Assembly (NCBI GenBank): GCA_046349215.1
Contig: JAXMCV010000002.1
Location: 496,001-560,000, forward strand
DNA length: 64,000 nt
Reading direction: 5' to 3'
Origin: JAJXWB01 sp046349215
GTDB taxonomy: Bacteria; Pseudomonadota; Alphaproteobacteria; Rhizobiales; Beijerinckiaceae
The notes under the pieces were generated by a model, which searched no databases, had not been told where the DNA came from, and worked only from the letters and a program-made list of their open reading frames with translations. The translations under genes and the position numbers were made by a program. This document shows, in pieces, positions 1-10,936 of the stretch (positions are counted from its first letter, which is position 1; each line of letters begins with the position of its first letter).

Positions 1-90
1 CCGTCCTTCCAGGAAGGCGGCGACCGACAGCATCTCCGCCGCCGTCACGACGCCCTGTCCTCCGCGGCCGTGTATGCGAATTTCGAACAT
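1..90 (-). CDS. 2-oxoacid:acceptor oxidoreductase gamma subunit, N-terminal fragment
   Basis: The minus strand from base 90 encodes 30 codons beginning MFEIRIHGRGGQGVVTAAEM and running off the left edge. This is the nucleotide/ThDP-proximal start of the gamma (POR) domain of pyruvate, ketoisovalerate or indolepyruvate ferredoxin oxidoreductases, which decarboxylate 2-oxoacids to acyl-CoA and reduce ferredoxin. The HGRGGQG motif is the family signature. An AGGAA sequence eight bases before the ATG supports this start. The enzymes are oxygen-labile, consistent with the FNR-like box upstream. The partner alpha, beta and delta subunits should lie to the left of the window. Which 2-oxoacid is used cannot be told from 30 residues. 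Confidence 0.85.
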   Translation of the reverse strand, partial: MFEIRIHGRGGQGVVTAAEMLSVAAFLEGR

Positions 91-195
91 GCGACCGTTC
101 CTGAAGCAGCGGTCGACCGGGTCGGTCGCGCGCACCGGCCGGCTCGCTGGAATCGCTCGCAAATGTCAGCGCGAGAAGCCGGCCGGGACGGGGCG

Positions 196-236
196 ATTAA
201 ATACGATTGGTCCGCCCGCGATCTGATCCATGTCAA
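196..236 (-). promoter_or_regulatory. FNR/FixK-like box and -10 element ahead of the oxidoreductase gene
   Basis: On the minus strand TTGACATGGATCAG (bases 236-223) matches the TTGA-N6-TCAA core of FNR/FixK boxes with one mismatch at the last base. A TATTTAAT stretch (203-196) lies where a -10 would sit if the box is centred near -40, the class II activator position. The 177-base gap 91-267 holds nothing else coding. Low-oxygen activation of the ferredoxin-type oxidoreductase is an inference. Confidence 0.45.
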
Positions 237-241
237 ACGCG

Positions 242-259
242 CGGGGGCGGCGACCCCCG
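242..259 (-). terminator. Hairpin after the dpp-type operon
   Basis: CGGGGG (242-247) pairs with CCCCCG (254-259) around a 6-base loop, starting 8 bases past the stop of the last permease gene. On the transcribed strand it is followed by CGCGTTTG, a weak T-run, so it is a candidate intrinsic terminator rather than a clear one. The TTGACA of the next promoter begins at once after it. Confidence 0.4.
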
Positions 260-267
260 ACCTTCGC

Positions 268-1101
268 CTATCTCTTCAGCGTCGGATCGAGCGCGATGCG
301 CAAGGATTCCCCGAGCGCATTGAAGGCCAAAGCGGTGAAAAGGATCGCAAGCCCCGGCGGGTACATCTGTTCCGGCGCCACATCCATGGCCTGATAGGCG
401 CGCGCCAGCATGGCGCCCCAGCTTGGATTGGGCGGCTGGATGCCGAGACCGAGAAAGCTGAGGCTCGCTTCGGCGAGAAGCGCCGCGGCGAGCAGCAGCG
501 TCACCTGGACGATCACCGGCTGGACCGTGTTCGGCAGCACGTGCTTCCAGAGGATATGCGTGGTCGAGGCGCCGAAGCATCGCGACGCGTCGACGTAGAG
601 TTCGTGACGCACGACCAGGGTCCTGGCCCGCGTCAGACGGGCCAGTTGCGGCGAAAAAACGATGCCGACCGCGATCATGCCGTTGGTGAGGCCGATGCCG
701 AGCGCGCCGGTGACCGCGATCGCCAGCACGATGGCGGGAAACGACAGCAGCGTGTCGATCGTCCGCGAGATGACGTCGTCGACCCAGCCGCCGAAATAGC
801 CGGCGACGAGACCGATCGGCACGCCGATCAGGATGGCGATGGCGACGGCCAGAAGGCTCGCGTAGATGGTCGCGGGCGCGCCGTGGATCAGCCGGCTGAA
901 GATGTCGCGGCCGAGATCGTCGGTGCCCATCCAGTGCGCGGCGCTCGGTTCGGCGAGCATGTTCGAGACATTCTGCGCCGTTGGCGAATAGGGGGCGATC
1001 CACGGAGCGCCGAGGGCGACGACGAGCAGGGTCGCAAGATAGGCGATCGCCAGCGTGGCGCGCAGGTCGCGCCCGAGAAAGGAAATCAGCCTGCCGGTCA
1101 C
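268..1101 (-). CDS. Dipeptide/oligopeptide-type ABC transporter permease (DppC-like)
   Basis: This 277-residue integral membrane protein is the second permease of a peptide/nickel/opine-type importer. It has an N-terminal membrane helix (about 14-36), the DppC hallmark DLGRDIFSR (62-70), and the cytoplasmic coupling loop with LWKHVLPN near 184-191, which contacts the ATPase subunits. It starts with GTG at 1101; this start overlaps the upstream permease stop by 4 bases (GTGA) and leaves out a 5-prime extension with no membrane character. It is the last gene of the transporter operon. Substrate is unknown: the family carries peptides, opines, glutathione, nickel and some sugars. Confidence 0.93.
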   Translation of the reverse strand: MTGRLISFLGRDLRATLAIAYLATLLVVALGAPWIAPYSPTAQNVSNMLAEPSAAHWMGTDDLGRDIFSRLIHGAPATIYASLLAVAIAILIGVPIGLVAGYFGGWVDDVISRTIDTLLSFPAIVLAIAVTGALGIGLTNGMIAVGIVFSPQLARLTRARTLVVRHELYVDASRCFGASTTHILWKHVLPNTVQPVIVQVTLLLAAALLAEASLSFLGLGIQPPNPSWGAMLARAYQAMDVAPEQMYPPGLAILFTALAFNALGESLRIALDPTLKR

Positions 1102-2054
1102 CGGCCGATCCTCGGATCGACGATGGAGCACAGAAGATCGGTCACGAGGTTGACGAGGATGACGACGATCACCATCGCGAAGACGACGCCCTGCACGACA
1201 GTGAAATCGCGCTGGATCGCCGCATGCACGATGAGATTGCCCATGCCGGGAATGGCGAAGACGGCTTCCACGACGACAGTCGCCGCCAGCAGCCTGTTGA
1301 ACAGCAGGCCCGTCACCGTCAGCAGGTTTACTGCGACATTCTTGAGGCCGTGCTTCCAGAGAATGGTCGAGGGCTTCAGACCCTTGGCGCGCAGGGTCCG
1401 TACGAATTGCGAGGACAGGATGTCGAGCAGCGATCCGCGCACCTGCCGCGCCACTTCCGCCATGCCGCCAGCCGCAAGCGCCAGCGACGGCAGAATCGCG
1501 TGCCAGATTGCATCCGCCGGCGATTGAGCAAAGGCGACGGCGCCGGTCGCCGGGAAAATGTTCCACTTCAGAGCGAACAGCGAAACGAGGATCATCGCCA
1601 GCCAGAAATTCGGAATGGCGATGCCGACGGAAGCGATCGCCATGACCGCCCTGTCGACGAAGCGATCGGGACGCGTCGCGGCAAGCACGCCGAGCGGCAC
1701 GCCGACGGCAAGGGCGAGCAAGAGGGCCATCGCGACGATCAGCAGCGTATGGGGAAAGCAGCGCGCAATGGAGACGAGGACGGCTTCGCCCGACAGAATG
1801 GATTGCGAGAGATCGCCGTGGACCGCCTTCCACAGCCATGCCGCGTATTGCACGAGGAAAGGCCGGTCGAGCCCGTAGATGCGGCGGATTTCCTCGATGC
1901 GCTGGTCGGTCGCGTTGTCGCCGGCCAGCGTCACGGCGACGTCTCCCGGCAGCAGCTTGAGAAGACCGAAGACGATGAATGTCGCAAGCACGAGAACGGG
2001 CGCCGCCTGCAGGAGGCGGCGTCCGATCACGCGGATCGCGGGCGTCTGCGTCAC
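1098..2054 (-). CDS. Dipeptide/oligopeptide-type ABC transporter permease (DppB-like)
   Basis: A 318-residue inner-membrane permease with the usual DppB layout: first helix at about 12-35, a periplasmic segment with LDRPFLVQYAAW (62-73), five further helices, and the EAA-type coupling loop containing RAKGLKPSTILWKHGLKN (222-239). It forms the heterodimeric channel with the DppC-like protein encoded by the overlapping next gene. Length and motif spacing match full-length family members. The binding-protein gene ends 3 bases upstream, so the two are surely cotranscribed. Confidence 0.94.
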   Translation of the reverse strand: MTQTPAIRVIGRRLLQAAPVLVLATFIVFGLLKLLPGDVAVTLAGDNATDQRIEEIRRIYGLDRPFLVQYAAWLWKAVHGDLSQSILSGEAVLVSIARCFPHTLLIVAMALLLALAVGVPLGVLAATRPDRFVDRAVMAIASVGIAIPNFWLAMILVSLFALKWNIFPATGAVAFAQSPADAIWHAILPSLALAAGGMAEVARQVRGSLLDILSSQFVRTLRAKGLKPSTILWKHGLKNVAVNLLTVTGLLFNRLLAATVVVEAVFAIPGMGNLIVHAAIQRDFTVVQGVVFAMVIVVILVNLVTDLLCSIVDPRIGR

Positions 2055-2057
2055 AGG

Positions 2058-3614
2058 TCAGCTCTCGAGCCACACCCCGTCGTATTTCGGCTTGCCCAGC
2101 AGGTTGGGCTTGTAGCCCCTCACCTTGCCGGCATGGGCGTCGAGTTCGAACTGGAAGGCGAGCGGGCAGACCAGCGCGTTCTCCATGACGATGCGCTGCA
2201 CTTTCGCGAAGGCCTTCTTGCGCTCCTCGATGTTTTCGGTGAGGCGTGTCGCCTTCAGCGCGTCCGGCAATTCAGCCGGCACGTCGGCGCGCGCCGCGTT
2301 GAAGTAGGAATCTTTCGAATACATGAGCGTGTAGGTCAGGCTCGGATCGGGACGGCCCGTCCATGCCGAGAGCAGTCCCGCGCCCTTCTTGTCCTTGCCG
2401 AAGAAGGCGGCGCTCATCTCGGCGATCGATCCGTTGGAGAATTGCGCCTTCAGGCCGACCTTGGCGAGCTGCTCGATGATGATCTCCTCGCGGCGGATCG
2501 AATCCTGGTCCGTGTAGCCGACGAGGTCGAGCACGAAACCTTGCGGCACGTTGGCTTCCTTCAGGAGCGCGCGGGCCCGGTCGGGATCGTATTTGTAGAG
2601 CTTTGCCGTCTCCGCGTCATAGGCCCAGTGCGAAGACGGCAGGTTCATGTAGGCGGGTTCGCCGACGCCCTCGAGCGTCGCCTTGACGAAAGTCTCCCGA
2701 TCCAGCGCGAAATTCAGCGCCTTGCGAATGCGGATGTCGTCGAACGGCGGCTTGCCCCAATTGTAGTAGATCTGCTGGCAATAGACCGTCGGACCAGTCG
2801 TCTGCCTGATGGCGGAAGCGCGCGCCAGCACGGCTTTCTGGCGCGCGGGCAATGCATAGGCGAGATCGTTCTGGCCGGCGACGACGGAGCGCACGCCGGT
2901 GGCGACCTCCGGAATGATCGCGAATTCGATTCCGTCGAGATATCGCTCGCTGGCGCGCCAGTACTTGTCGTAGCGCTTGACGACCAGCTTCTCGTTGTCG
3001 GTCCAGCTTACGAAGGCATAGGCGCCAGCGCCGACCGGCTTGCGGTCGATATTGCCGTTCGTCTTTATCGCGGTCGGAGACACCATCATGCCGGCACGGT
3101 CGGACAGGATTCCGGGCAGCGCTGCATCGGGCTGCGAGAGCTTCAGGGTCACCTGCTGCGGGCCGGTGACCTCGATCGAGGCGACGGTGACGAGGTCGGC
3201 CTTGAGATTGGATCGCTGGTCGGTCTTGTTGCGCTCGAGATTGAATTTCACGGCTTCGGCGTCGAGCGGGGTTCCGTCATGGAAGGTCACGCCGGAGCGA
3301 ATATTCAGGACGAGCGTCTGCGGATCCGAAAACGTCCAGGACTCTGCGAGGCCGGGTTTCGGCTTCAGCGTCTCGTAGTCCCATTCCGTCAGCGTGTCGT
3401 ACATCGGAAAGAGCATCGTGTGGTCCGAGCCGGCGCCGCCGGTCGTCGGGTCGAGGCTGGAAGGATTGGCGTTGGCCGCCACCTTCAGCACACCGCCCTT
3501 GCGGGGCGCGCCCTGCGCAAGAACGCTTCCCGGCAGCGACGCCGCGGCAAGGCCGCCGGCCAGCGCGAGCGCCTGGCGACGCGACAAACCCTCAGGCATC
3601 TTCTCGTTCGGCAT
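2058..3614 (-). CDS. Tat-exported solute-binding protein of peptide/opine ABC importer (SBP_bac_5)
   Basis: A 518-residue periplasmic binding protein that delivers substrate to the two permeases downstream. The ATG at 3614 is chosen because GGAGGA sits directly before it and it gives a short N-region followed by SRRQALALAGG and a hydrophobic stretch ending VLAQG, a twin-arginine signal with a signal-peptidase site near residue 33. The mature part has the family-5 fold markers TFHDGTPLDAEAVKFNLER and the RIRKALNFALDRE segment. The gene order ATPase, ATPase, binding protein, permeases is a shuffled dpp arrangement. The start lies 23 bases inside the preceding ATPase gene, so translation is coupled. 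Confidence 0.93.
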   Translation of the reverse strand: MPNEKMPEGLSRRQALALAGGLAAASLPGSVLAQGAPRKGGVLKVAANANPSSLDPTTGGAGSDHTMLFPMYDTLTEWDYETLKPKPGLAESWTFSDPQTLVLNIRSGVTFHDGTPLDAEAVKFNLERNKTDQRSNLKADLVTVASIEVTGPQQVTLKLSQPDAALPGILSDRAGMMVSPTAIKTNGNIDRKPVGAGAYAFVSWTDNEKLVVKRYDKYWRASERYLDGIEFAIIPEVATGVRSVVAGQNDLAYALPARQKAVLARASAIRQTTGPTVYCQQIYYNWGKPPFDDIRIRKALNFALDRETFVKATLEGVGEPAYMNLPSSHWAYDAETAKLYKYDPDRARALLKEANVPQGFVLDLVGYTDQDSIRREEIIIEQLAKVGLKAQFSNGSIAEMSAAFFGKDKKGAGLLSAWTGRPDPSLTYTLMYSKDSYFNAARADVPAELPDALKATRLTENIEERKKAFAKVQRIVMENALVCPLAFQFELDAHAGKVRGYKPNLLGKPKYDGVWLES

Positions 3615-4631
3615 GGCTTCCTCCGGTTCTTGCGTCGCCCGGTGGATTGAAAACCGGACGACCGTTTTCGCTTTCGACAAAATGGCAGGCGACCCATCGG
3701 CCGCTCGAAATCTCGCGCCATTGCGGAACATTCCGCGCGCACAGGTCCGTCGCATAGGGACAGCGCGTGCGGAAATGACAGCCGGATGGCGGATCGACGG
3801 GGCTCGGTATCTCGCCTTCCAGCACGATGCGTCGCGCCGAGCGCAGGCGCGAAGGCAGGGCGAGCGGTTCGGACGACATCAGGGCGCGCGTGTAGGGATG
3901 CAAAGCGTCTTCGGCGATCGCCTCGGCTGGACCGAGTTCCACGAGACGACCGAGATAGGCGACGGCGATGCGGTCGCTGATGTGCGACACGACCGCGAGA
4001 TCATGGGTGATGAAGAGATAGGTCAGGCCGAGTTCGCGCTGCAGTTCAGCGAAAAGGTTGAGTACGTCCCCACGTATCGACATGTCGAGCGCCGCAACGA
4101 CCTCGTCGCATACGATGAACCGCGGCTTCATGGTGAGGGTGCGGGCAATGACGACGCGCTGCTTCTGGCCGCCCGACAATTGATGCGGATAGCGCGGGGC
4201 GATTTCGGCAGGCAGGCCGACGCGCGCGAGCGCCTCGTGCGCGATACGAAGCCGGTCCTCGCGCGAACCTTCGCCAGCGATTTCCAGCGGCTCCAGCACC
4301 GATGCGAGAATCGTCGCGCGCGGGTCGAGGGCCGCGTTCGGGTCCTGGAAGACGATCTGCCAGGCGCGTCGGGCCTGCCTGAAGTCCTTTCGGGAAAGAC
4401 CGGCCGCGTCTATCCCGTCGTGAAGGATCGACCCGGCGGTCGGTTCGACCAAATGCACGACGGCGCGACCGATGGTCGTCTTGCCCGAGCCGGATTCGCC
4501 GATAAGGCCGAATGTCTCGCCGCTGAAAACGTCGAACGACACGCCATCCACCGCCTTCACGGTCTTGCCGCGCTCCTGCGCCGGAAATTCGACCCTGAGG
4601 TCGCGCACGGAGAGCGCGGGCGTCGAGACGC

Positions 4632-4635
<4 letters not shown>
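3592..4635 (-). CDS. Oligopeptide-type ABC transporter ATPase (DppF-like)
   Basis: A 347-residue ATPase energising the importer. Walker A GESGSGKTT is at 46-54, the signature LSGGQKQR at 153-160, Walker B FIVCDE at 173-178 and the switch H in FITHDLAVVSH near 210. The C-terminal oligo_HPY region has the cysteine cluster CHFRTRCPYATDLC expected for the Fe-S-binding tail of this subfamily. Odd detail: after the Walker B glutamate the usual P-V/T-S-ALD is V-V-AALD, so the conserved proline is missing. Both junctions overlap (4 bases upstream, 23 bases downstream). Confidence 0.93.
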
Positions 4636-5653
<1,018 letters not shown>

Positions 5654-5657
<4 letters not shown>

Positions 5658-7987
5658 GCCCGCCGCCGTTCCGCCGCCGGCTGCTCCACCAGCAGTTCGC
5701 GACCGATGACGCCGTCGCTTTCGAGACGCGCGAGTTCGGCATCGGTCAGGCCGGCGATTTCGCGCAGCGCTGCTTCGTTATGTTGCCCGAGCGTCGGCGC
5801 CGGCCAGCGCACCGGATAAGGCATGGCCTCGCGCACCGCCGGCGCGGGCTGCGCGTGTCGCGGCGTATGTTCCCGATCGACCCATGACCAGAAACCGCGC
5901 GCGACGAGGTGGGGATCGTCGGTCAGGTCGAGCGGTCGCCGCACCACGGCCGCCGCGACGCCCGCCGCCTGCAGCGCGTTCATCGCCGCGTCGGCGTCGC
6001 GCGTCCGCGTCCAGGCCGCGAGCGCTTCGCGGGTCGTGTCGCCGAGCGGAAGGCCTGATTGGCCGATCGCGTCGCGCAGACGCGGCCAGGCCTGGTCGGC
6101 GACGTCGACGGCAAGCCACGTATCAGGCGCCTCGCACGGATAGATTCCGCTGATGCGGCGACCGGGAGGCGCGAATGTCGAGCGAACGGGCTCTTGCCCG
6201 TCAGCGGTATGCGCGAGAATCCAGGGCCCCGACATCTGCATCATGCATTCGACCTGCGAGAGGTCGACATGCTGCCCCTGTCCGGTGCGCCTGGCATGAA
6301 GGAGGGCCGCCAGCAGCGCCGCGGCGCCGGCGAGTCCGCCGACGGGATCGCCGTAGGCCGGATGTCCCATGACGGGAGGGTCGTCGTCGCGACCGAGCAA
6401 CCGCGGCAGGCCGGAGGCCTGTTCGAGCGTGGAGCCATAGGCGCGGCAATCACGCCAGGGACTGGATGCGCCGAAGGCCGACATGGAAAGCGTGACGAGT
6501 TTCGGATCTGCGGCGCGGAATGTTTCGGGGGCGAGTCCGAGCTTCGGCAGGACGTCGACCGAATAATTGTCGATCACAGCATCGGCTGTCGCCGCCAGCG
6601 TCCTCGCGATCTTTACGCCCTCAGGGCGCGTGAGATCGAGCGTCACGCCACGCTTGTTGCGGTTCATCACCGCGAAGCGACCTGTCTTCTCGTAGAGTTT
6701 CTCCCGCACGACATGAGGACGGCGGTCGACGCCGCGCCACCAGTCCGGATACGAGCAGCCTTCGATTTTCACGACGTCGGCGCCGAGGTCGGCCATGATG
6801 CGGGCGCAGAGCGGGCCAGCCCAGCCCATCGTGAAATCGAGAATACGAAGGCCCTGCAATGGCAGCGCGCCTTTCGGCGCGGCGGGCGAGGCGAAGGATG
6901 GCGCCGCCTCGCGCGGCTTCCAGTCCGGCAGGGAGGCGACAGCCAGCCGGGCGTCTGTCGCCGGCGGCGTCTTCACGAGGCGAAGCGGCGAGGCCGGCGC
7001 CTGCAGGGCGCGTCCGCTCTCGCGTAGAACAGCGATCGCGCCGCGGGCGTGAAATTCCGGCGTGCTTGCCAGATCCTCGATCTTCGGAACGACGACAATC
7101 GGCAGCTTGCGCTTCAGGCCTTCGGCAAACCATTCGGCGGCGGTCCGTTGCGCGAGTCGCGGCAGGAACAATTCCTCCAGCTTTGCGGCGTGCGGAAGAC
7201 GTTCGAGGCCTGTCGTCATATCGGGATCGGCGCCCAGTTCGTGCAGGCCGAGCATGTCGCAGAAGCCGCGCCATTGCGCCGGCGTCACCATCGTGACGCC
7301 GATCCAGCCGTCCTTCGCCTTGTAAACGCCGAGCGGATAGGTCGGCGCAAAGCGACCGACGCCGAGCCTGTCCTGCGGCGCGCCTTTGAACGCGGCTTCC
7401 GCAGTCTGGTATTCGGTGAGGGTGACGCAGGCCTCGTGGACGCTCGCCTCGATCGTTCGACCGCCATCGCGCTGACGCGCCATCAATCCCGCGCAGGCGC
7501 CGATGAACGCCCAGAGGCCTGCGACATAGGCTGCCTGAAAATCCGGTCCCGCCATCGGCGGTCCCTCGGCCGGGCCTACGAGCTGGGCGAGGCCGGCCAG
7601 TGCGCGAACGGTCGCGTCGGTCGCGACAAAATTGCGGTAGGGTCCGGAACGGCCGAACCAGCTCGCATCGACAATGATGGCGTCGCGCCGCGCAGCGGAC
7701 AGGTCGCGCAGACAATCGCCCAGAACGATCACGTCGGCGTCGCGCGCAAGCGCCGCGAAATCGGCGTCCGCGTCCGGCGCGATCCGCTTGCCGAAGTTCA
7801 GGAAGGCGAACCATGCGCTCTGCGCATCCTCGCCATTCCCGAAACGTGGCGCGGCCTTGCGGAGCGGGTCGCCGCCATTCTGTTCGAGCTTGAGGACATC
7901 GGCGCCGAAATCGGCGAAATGCCGCGCGCACCACGAAGCGGCGGCGAGCGATCCCACTTCCAGGACGCGAAGTCCCGAAAAGACCAT
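5654..7987 (-). CDS. Double-headed class III (CaiB/BaiF) CoA-transferase
   Basis: A 777-residue protein made of two complete class III CoA-transferase domains in tandem, about residues 1-370 and 385-777; family members are usually about 400 residues and dimeric. Each half opens with the family start (GLRVLEVGSLAAASWCA; GLRILDFTMGWAGPLCA) and retains the aspartate that forms the acyl-anhydride (PDFQAAYVAG; YGDPVGGLAG). The enzyme moves CoA between carboxylic acids. GGGAGGAAAT precedes the ATG at 7987, which discards a 31-codon charged extension. The 4-base overlap with the transporter ATPase suggests that the imported compound or its product is activated as a CoA ester. Confidence 0.9.
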
Positions 7988-8056
7988 ATTTCCTCCCAGT
8001 CCGCGCGGCTGAGCCTTCGCGCGTTCCCGCTTTTCGCGGCGTGTGGACTTCAGAAT

Positions 8057-8113
8057 GCCGGCGGGGAGGGGCGCCGGCAAGCGGAAATTGAACGGATGAA
8101 GGGCGGACCGCCC
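8057..8113 (-). terminator. Two hairpins between the lacI-type and CoA-transferase genes
   Basis: GGGCG-N3-CGCCC (8101-8113) and GCCGGCG-N8-CGCCGGC (8057-8078) follow the regulator stop. On the minus strand the first is followed by TTCATCCGTTC, not a clean T-run. They may end the regulator transcript, so that the CoA-transferase/transporter unit would have its own promoter in 7988-8056. No clear promoter is visible there. Confidence 0.35.
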
Positions 8114-8123
8114 GGCTGCGGGA

Positions 8124-9185
8124 TCAGTTCCTGCTTCGCGGCGGCGCGGTCGAGGCGCGGACGATCAGTTCGCAATCGAGTATTGCGCGCTTCTTTCTGG
8201 ATTGCCCGCCTGACATGACGGCGATCAGAATACGCGCCGCCTCGCGCCCGATATCGGTTTGCCTGATGCGCACGGTGGTCAATGGCGGCGCGAGCATATC
8301 GACATAGGGCATGTCGTTGTGCCCGACGACGGAAACGTCGCGCGGGCATTCCAGTCCGAGCGTTGCGAGCGCATCGTAGACTCCGAGCGCCAGCAGGTCG
8401 TTGGCTGCGACGATGGCTGTCGGACGCCGGGCAAGCGCCATGAGTTTCAGCGCCGCAGCCCGACCTTCGGCGCGCGTGTAGGCGGAAGCGCAGGCGACCG
8501 GCGGGGCGGCCCGTCCGGCAAGCGCGATGGCGGCTTCGAAACCCCTGCGACGCGCCGCGCCGGTCGAGACTTCCTGCGGTCCGGCGACATGGCCTATGCG
8601 TCGATGGCCGAGACCGACGAGATGCTCGACCGCGAGGCGCATGCCTTTCGAATCATCCGACAGAACACAGGGCAGGCGCGCGGCGTCGTCTGCGCGGTTG
8701 ACCAGAACCGCAGGCGAGCCGGCGCGCAGGCATTGCGCGACGGCCGGATCGTTTCGCGCGACGGTCGCAAGGACCAGACCGTCCACGCCCTGTGCGATGA
8801 GCTGGTCGATCATCTTTCCTTGCCGCGCGCTATCCCCGCCAACGTCGGCGACGATGGCGGCGTAACCGCTCTCGCCGAGAACTTCAGCAATTCCGCTGAG
8901 AATGGGCGGGAAACCGGGGTCGGCGATGTCAGGCGCGAGAACGCCGACGAGGCGCGAGCGCCCGGTTCGCAGCCCGGCGGCGACCGCATTGCGCCGGTAG
9001 CCGAGTTCTTCTGCGACCGACCGGATGCGACGGGCCACGTCCTCGGCGACGAGATGCGCGGTATTCGCGCCGAGCGCCCGCGAGACGGTCGACACATGAA
9101 CGCCGGTCGCATCGGCGATCTGCCTGATGGTCGTCCGTCCCGACGACGAGATGCGGGTGGAAAATGTACGCGGGTCAGACGTCAT
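8124..9185 (-). CDS. LacI-family transcriptional regulator
   Basis: A 353-residue repressor. The N-terminal helix-turn-helix reads TIRQIADATGVHVSTVSRAL (19-38), then the hinge helix NAVAAGLRTGRS (66-77), then a periplasmic-binding-protein-like effector domain. Hydrophobic core strands LVGVLAPDIADPGFP and the SVVGHNDMPYVDMLAPPLTTVR end region are typical of sugar- or acid-responsive members. The ATG at 9185 overlaps the amidohydrolase stop by 4 bases, so it is cotranscribed with the catabolic genes upstream. Its probable target is the 14-bp TGCAA-N4-TTGCA element at 14931-14944. Confidence 0.93.
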   Translation of the reverse strand: MTSDPRTFSTRISSSGRTTIRQIADATGVHVSTVSRALGANTAHLVAEDVARRIRSVAEELGYRRNAVAAGLRTGRSRLVGVLAPDIADPGFPPILSGIAEVLGESGYAAIVADVGGDSARQGKMIDQLIAQGVDGLVLATVARNDPAVAQCLRAGSPAVLVNRADDAARLPCVLSDDSKGMRLAVEHLVGLGHRRIGHVAGPQEVSTGAARRRGFEAAIALAGRAAPPVACASAYTRAEGRAAALKLMALARRPTAIVAANDLLALGVYDALATLGLECPRDVSVVGHNDMPYVDMLAPPLTTVRIRQTDIGREAARILIAVMSGGQSRKKRAILDCELIVRASTAPPRSRN

Positions 9186-10861
9186 CGACCGGCTTTGGCT
9201 TCGAGCGCCTCGTAGGGGCCAGCGGCGTAGACGATCTTGCCGCCGACGATCGTCAGCAGCGACTCGATGCCGGCGATCTCGTTCTCCGGAACCGTCATGT
9301 AATCCCTCGACAGGACGGCGAGATCGGCGAACTTGCCGGGTTCGAGCGAGCCGCGCCGGTCGTCGGCATTGGCGAACCAGGCGCTGCCCATCGTGTACAT
9401 GCGCAAGGCCTCGGCGCGTGTCGGGTGCTGCCCCTCGCCGATGGTCGATTTTCCGTCGATCGTGCGTCCCGTCACGAACCAGCCGAGCGACACGAACGGA
9501 TTGTAGTTGGAGACACGATGCGCGTCGGTGCCCGCGCCGACCTTCACGCCCATGTCGAGCGCGTTGCGAATCGGAGGCGAGCGCTGCGCGACGTCGACGC
9601 CGAATACCTTCTTGAATTGCGCCCCGCTGTAATAGAGCGAATCCTGCACACTCCAGCCGATGCCGAGCGCCTTGATGCGCTGGAGCGATTTGTCGGACGC
9701 GTTGTAGAGATGATTGATGGCCCAACGCAGGGGAGCCAGCGGGGTCTCCGCGTTGACGCGCTCGAGAATGGTCAGGAGCTTGTCGACCGTTCGCTCCGGG
9801 TTCCAGTGAATCTGGAATCCCATGCGACGCGCCGCCGCCCAGCGTATGATCTTCTCGAGTTCGGCCATTGCCTCGTCGGTCGGGTCGCCATCGGTCCATG
9901 ACGCCCAGGTGACGATCTCGCCGATGCCGCCGAAGCGCAGCATGTCGTCGCCGAAGCCGGACGGCAGGAGTTGCGTGAGGTTCTCGTAGTCGGCCAGTTC
10001 TGCCCCGGACTTCTGCGACGAGAGATAATAGCTGACACGCAAAGTCAGGCCATTGTTCCGCCAGAGCTCCATCAGCGGCCGATAGCTCGAAGGCCCGACC
10101 GAGACGCCGGCAGGATCTATGAGGCCGGTCAGTCCAAGCCTGTTGAGTTCACGGAAGAAGGCCTTCGTGCCCTCCACTTCCTGCGCGGCGGTCGGGCGCG
10201 GAATCTTGTTGAACAGCGCATTGAACGTCACGCCGTTGCCGGTGATCTCGCCGGTCGGCTTGCCGTCGGCGTCGCGCACGAGCTTGCCGAACTTCGGGAC
10301 GTCGGCGTCGCCGGCAATGCCGAGTTCGCGCAGGCCGGCGGGCGACAGAACGGCCCAGTCGTAGAGATATTGCACATAGACGGGATGATCGCCCGCCGCA
10401 GCGACGAGTTCGGCCTGCGTCGGCTTACGGTTCTCCTTGAATTGTGCGTCCATCCAGCCGCCGGCGACGATGATCCACTTGCCGGGCGCGGCGGATTGTG
10501 CGGCTTCCTTGATCTTCTGAAGCGCGTCGGCGAGCGAGGGCACGCCGATCCAGCTCACCTCTGTCGCGTAGGTCAGCGCCGCGCGGATGGCGTGCATATG
10601 AACATCGATGAGGCCAGGAATGACGGTGCGGCCGCCGAGATCGATCGTGCGCGCGCCGGCGCCGGCGAGCTTGCGCATGGCCGCGTCGCTGCCCGTTGCG
10701 AGGATGCGCCCGTCGCGCACGACCAGCGCCTGTTTCGCGCTGAAGTCCCTGTCGAGCGTCAGCACCTTGCCGCCGGTCAGCACCAGGTCGCCGGGCTGGG
10801 CCTGCGCTGTCGCGGAACAGCCGAGGATCGCTGCAAAAGCGAGCGCGCCGATCTTGTGCAT
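9182..10861 (-). CDS. Exported YtcJ-like metal-dependent amidohydrolase
   Basis: A 559-residue amidohydrolase of the amidohydro_3 (YtcJ) group. Starting at the ATG at 10861 (AGGAG upstream) gives a clean signal peptide MHKIGALAFAAILGCSATAQA, so it acts in the periplasm. The metal-binding HxH is in PGLIDVHMH (H88, H90) and later histidines and an aspartate lie in GFQIHWNP and GAGTDAHRVSN. The last 60 residues hold the GSLEPGKFADLAVLS segment closing the composite domain. The family cleaves amide or ester bonds in varied small molecules; the substrate is not evident. A start 21 codons earlier is possible but would bury the signal peptide. Confidence 0.88.
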   Translation of the reverse strand: MHKIGALAFAAILGCSATAQAQPGDLVLTGGKVLTLDRDFSAKQALVVRDGRILATGSDAAMRKLAGAGARTIDLGGRTVIPGLIDVHMHAIRAALTYATEVSWIGVPSLADALQKIKEAAQSAAPGKWIIVAGGWMDAQFKENRKPTQAELVAAAGDHPVYVQYLYDWAVLSPAGLRELGIAGDADVPKFGKLVRDADGKPTGEITGNGVTFNALFNKIPRPTAAQEVEGTKAFFRELNRLGLTGLIDPAGVSVGPSSYRPLMELWRNNGLTLRVSYYLSSQKSGAELADYENLTQLLPSGFGDDMLRFGGIGEIVTWASWTDGDPTDEAMAELEKIIRWAAARRMGFQIHWNPERTVDKLLTILERVNAETPLAPLRWAINHLYNASDKSLQRIKALGIGWSVQDSLYYSGAQFKKVFGVDVAQRSPPIRNALDMGVKVGAGTDAHRVSNYNPFVSLGWFVTGRTIDGKSTIGEGQHPTRAEALRMYTMGSAWFANADDRRGSLEPGKFADLAVLSRDYMTVPENEIAGIESLLTIVGGKIVYAAGPYEALEAKAGR

Positions 10862-10936
10862 GTTCCGTATCTCCTGGGGCATTGCGTCTGCGACATGTCT
10901 CCATGCCGCGCGCGGTTGCGACACGGCGATGAAACT

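Noticed and set aside
981..3650. Open frame of 889 codons on the plus strand across the dppB and binding-protein genes
   Set aside because: Composition is Arg/Gly/Asp-rich with no recognisable motif; it mirrors codon bias of the real minus-strand genes.
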